Below are positions 15,717 through 18,059 of a DNA stretch of 18,059 bases, piece by piece. A program made the position numbers and the translations under genes. The stretch is from an uncultured Gammaproteobacteria bacterium (GTDB taxonomy: Bacteria; Pseudomonadota; Gammaproteobacteria; Pseudomonadales; Azotimanducaceae_A), in contig CAJWGQ010000037.1 of the NCBI GenBank assembly GCA_913041025.1, positions 1-18,059 on the forward strand, given 5' to 3'. Under the pieces are notes generated by a model. The model ran no database searches. It had not been told where the DNA came from and saw only the letters and a list, made by a program, of their open reading frames with translations. How positions within the stretch are numbered: position 1 is the stretch's first letter; each line of letters begins with the position of its first letter.

Positions 15717-17642
15717 TTACGATGCCTTAGTTGATCCTTTTCGCAGCAATTTTAGACGTGACTTGATGGCTTCGAGTACGTTTGCTTCTCCCAGTCCCAC
15801 AGACTGCAGTTGCTCATGATGTTTTCCGTGATCAGCAAAATGGTCAGGCAGACCAAGATGAATGATGGGGGTAACCAGACCAGTCGATGCAAGATATTCA
15901 CTTACGGCGGCTCCAGCCCCGCCTGCCACGCTGTTCTCCTCAATGGTGACTAACAAATCATGCTGATGCACTAGTTTCTCTATTAGCTCTTCATCAAGGG
16001 GTTTGACAAAACGCATATCTGCCAAAGTTGCGTTAATCTGATCCGCAACGCTTGTTGCTACTCCTATCAACGTACCGAAGTTAAGAATTGCTACCTCGAC
16101 CCCATTTCGGCAAACTATCCCTTTCCCGATAGGAAATTCTGTCATGTCCTTTTCAATATTGGCGCCTGGCCCAGTACCTCGAGGGTATCGAACTGCCGCG
16201 GGACCTTTGTGGCGATATCCCGTGTAAAGCAATTGTCTGGTTTCATTTTCATCAGAGGGCGTCATGACAACCATGTTGGGTATGCAACGCAGGTAGGTTA
16301 TGTCGAAAGCTCCAGCATGTGTAGCGCCGTCCTCGCCGACTAACCCTGCGCGGTCTATTGCAAACAAAACGTCTAAATCCTGAAGTGCTATATCATGAAT
16401 CAGTTGATCATAAGCGCGTTGAAGGAAGGTTGAGTAGATGGCCACCACAGGTTTTGATCCCTCGCATGCCATTCCGGCAGCTAAGGTTAATGCGTGTTGC
16501 TCTGCTATCGCTACATCTTCAAAGCGGTCTGGGAATTTCTCAGCAAATTCATTCATACCTGATCCCTCGCACATCGCGGGCGTAATGGCGATCAGTCCTT
16601 CGTCCTTCTCAGCCATGTCGCACAGCCAATCCCCAAAAACTTTTTGGTATTTTGGTAGCTTTTGCCTTGCTACAGGCGGTTCCGCACTTTGCAAATCTTG
16701 CTTGGGTTCGATCTTGGTAAGTGCATGGTATCCAACTGGGTCGCTCTCGGCCGGCCCAAACCCTCTTCCCTTGTGAGTTATGATATGCAGTAGGATAGCG
16801 CCCTTGACATCTTTTAGGTTATCAAGCGTTTCCACCATAAGATTTAGATCATGACCATCCAGTGGTCCGACATAATAAAAACCTAATTCTTCAAAAATCG
16901 TGGCTGGCGAGACCAGACTTTTCATAAATTCCTCGGTGCGGCGCACGAAGTTTGAGGTGCCTGGCATGGAACTGAGTGCCTTTTTACCTGTCTCGCGGAA
17001 CTGGGTATAGGCTTTGCTACTCCAAAGTTTCGAGAAGTATGTCGAAAGGCCGCCGACATTCCGAGAAATTGACATTTGGTTATCATTTAGGATGACCAAT
17101 AAATTTGCGTCCACGTGGGCAGCATGGTTAATAGCCTCAAATGCCATGCCTGCTGTCATGGCGCCGTCACCGACTATCGCAGCGGTTTTTCTATCTGTTT
17201 CTTGCTTGGAGGCTGAGATGGCCATGCCGAGTGCAGCGCTCATGGCTGTGCTTGAATGGCCGACACCGAAGGTGTCAAAGACACTTTCTGACCGCTTGGG
17301 GAAACCAGATAGTCCACCCTTTTGTCGCATGGTGAGCATTTCCTCGCGACGCCCAGTCAGGATTTTATGTGGATAGGTTTGGTGACCAACATCCCAAACA
17401 AGACGGTCATCAGGGGTATTAAATACATAGTGCAGCGCTATTGTTAGTTCCACAACTCCGAGGCCTGCGCCGAAGTGACCTCCAGTTTTGCCAACGCAAT
17501 AAAGTAAATACGCCCTTATCTCATCTGCTAAAGTGGTGAGCTTACCTCTTTCGAGCTTCCGCATATCGCTCGGAGTCTCGATCGCGTCAAGAATTGGCGT
17601 GGTCGGTCGCTGATGCGGAATGTCTTGGAATGTTTTTACCAT
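15717..17642 (-). CDS. dxs: 1-deoxy-D-xylulose-5-phosphate synthase
   Basis: Cytoplasmic thiamine-diphosphate enzyme that condenses pyruvate and glyceraldehyde 3-phosphate to DXP, the first step of the MEP isoprenoid pathway, and also feeds thiamine and pyridoxal synthesis. It has 641 aa, near the usual 620-640. The N-terminal part has the conserved GHQTYPHKILTGRR and VGHSST, then the ThDP/Mg motif GDGAMTAG (158-165) to LNDN (185-188). The catalytic Glu is E381 in AIAEQHA, and transketolase pyrimidine and C-terminal domains follow (IYSTFLQRAYDQ, DRAGLVGEDG, RYPRGTG). The ATG at 17642 agrees in length with E. coli Dxs but has no clear ribosome site. It lies 84 nt after ispA on the same strand, an arrangement common in proteobacteria. 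It shows no Pho signal and converges on the Pho island. Confidence 0.97.
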   Translation of the reverse strand: MVKTFQDIPHQRPTTPILDAIETPSDMRKLERGKLTTLADEIRAYLLYCVGKTGGHFGAGLGVVELTIALHYVFNTPDDRLVWDVGHQTYPHKILTGRREEMLTMRQKGGLSGFPKRSESVFDTFGVGHSSTAMSAALGMAISASKQETDRKTAAIVGDGAMTAGMAFEAINHAAHVDANLLVILNDNQMSISRNVGGLSTYFSKLWSSKAYTQFRETGKKALSSMPGTSNFVRRTEEFMKSLVSPATIFEELGFYYVGPLDGHDLNLMVETLDNLKDVKGAILLHIITHKGRGFGPAESDPVGYHALTKIEPKQDLQSAEPPVARQKLPKYQKVFGDWLCDMAEKDEGLIAITPAMCEGSGMNEFAEKFPDRFEDVAIAEQHALTLAAGMACEGSKPVVAIYSTFLQRAYDQLIHDIALQDLDVLFAIDRAGLVGEDGATHAGAFDITYLRCIPNMVVMTPSDENETRQLLYTGYRHKGPAAVRYPRGTGPGANIEKDMTEFPIGKGIVCRNGVEVAILNFGTLIGVATSVADQINATLADMRFVKPLDEELIEKLVHQHDLLVTIEENSVAGGAGAAVSEYLASTGLVTPIIHLGLPDHFADHGKHHEQLQSVGLGEANVLEAIKSRLKLLRKGSTKAS

Positions 17643-17726
17643 GGTACTTGCGCACGCGGGCCTTTTTTTGGGTCAACAATACTGCACCAAGATGGTAAGA
17701 GTGTCTACCTAGATATCTATAGCTAT

Positions 17727-18059
17727 TTAAAAATTTCGGGTAACGATGAAGTTTGCTATGTGACGCAGCTTATCCGCATTTTCACCTAATGGCTCTAAGC
17801 TACTAATGCAGTCATCATAGAGCTCTTTGACGTTTTCTTTTGCAGAGTCAACACCTAATACAGAGGTGAAGGTGGATTTTTCGGCTCGTGTATCTGCACC
17901 TTGATTCTTTCCCATCGTTTGAGTGGTGCTCTCAACGTCCAGAATATCATCCTGTATCTGGAAGGCTACGCCAATGGCAGTGGAATAACTTTTCAAAGCA
18001 TCCAATTGGTCTTCAGTTGCGTTGCCCGTGCCAAGCGCACCCATTAAAACACTGGATTG
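17727..18059 (-). CDS. ispA: Farnesyl diphosphate synthase, C-terminal part (cut by window edge)
   Basis: Polyprenyl synthase that makes farnesyl diphosphate from dimethylallyl and isopentenyl diphosphate. Only the last 110 codons are in the window; the frame is open to base 18059 (QSSVLMGALG reads in from the edge). The second aspartate-rich motif is present in AFQIQDDILDVE, followed by MGKNQGAD and KSTFTSVLG as in IspA. The C-terminus IANFIVTRNF corresponds to the E. coli end. It lies directly upstream of dxs. No truncation is implied beyond the window boundary. Confidence 0.93.
   Translation of the reverse strand, partial: QSSVLMGALGTGNATEDQLDALKSYSTAIGVAFQIQDDILDVESTTQTMGKNQGADTRAEKSTFTSVLGVDSAKENVKELYDDCISSLEPLGENADKLRHIANFIVTRNF

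Noticed and set aside
1..18059. tRNA, rRNA, CRISPR array, insertion sequence or prophage attachment site
   Set aside because: I saw no cloverleaf-like sequence, spaced short repeats, transposase or integrase frame, or terminal inverted repeats anywhere in the window; this is by reading only, without a search tool.

Overview
The window reads as a chromosomal segment of a free-living Gram-negative bacterium, most likely a marine gammaproteobacterium. The evidence is Dxs and IspA close to the enterobacterial types, a PhoB whose landmarks match E. coli PhoB, an outer-membrane porin, a TonB-dependent receptor and a lipoprotein, with moderate base composition. I cannot place it below class. About 15.6 of the 18.06 kb is a phosphate-starvation (Pho) island; the last 2.4 kb carries isoprenoid housekeeping genes on the opposite strand.

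Layout. (1) 1-2068 (+): a candidate PhoB-dependent promoter, then phoB (best start GTG 78) and phoR (TTG start). (2) 2079-3629 (-): a small uncharacterised, probably exported, Cys-containing protein, and a general porin broken by two frameshifts and one in-frame stop. (3) 3700-3777: two back-to-back Pho boxes, one facing the broken porin and one facing pstS. (4) 3808-9213 (+): pstS-pstC-pstA-pstB-phoU, a complete high-affinity phosphate uptake and signalling operon with a hairpin between pstS and pstC. (5) 9296-15592 (+): a six-half-site Pho array driving a large TonB-dependent receptor (1035 aa) and a 969-aa lipoprotein built from two similar ~430-aa modules. A strong terminator follows at 15613-15640. 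(6) 15717-18059 (-): dxs and the 3' part of ispA.

How it works together. PhoR senses phosphate status through PstSCAB-PhoU and phosphorylates PhoB. PhoB should then activate at least four promoters visible here: phoB, the porin, pstS and the receptor-lipoprotein pair. All four share one architecture: half-sites spaced 11 bp apart, with the last pair followed by exactly 9 nt and then a -10-like hexamer. This internal consistency is the strongest argument that the boxes are real.

The most novel part is the receptor-lipoprotein pair. Its promoter carries the longest Pho array in the window, and no phosphatase accompanies it. My inference is that it is an outer-membrane system for capturing a phosphorus compound or a cofactor needed under phosphate starvation; the ligand cannot be read from sequence. 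The second point of interest is the decay of the Pho-controlled porin while its promoter still looks intact.
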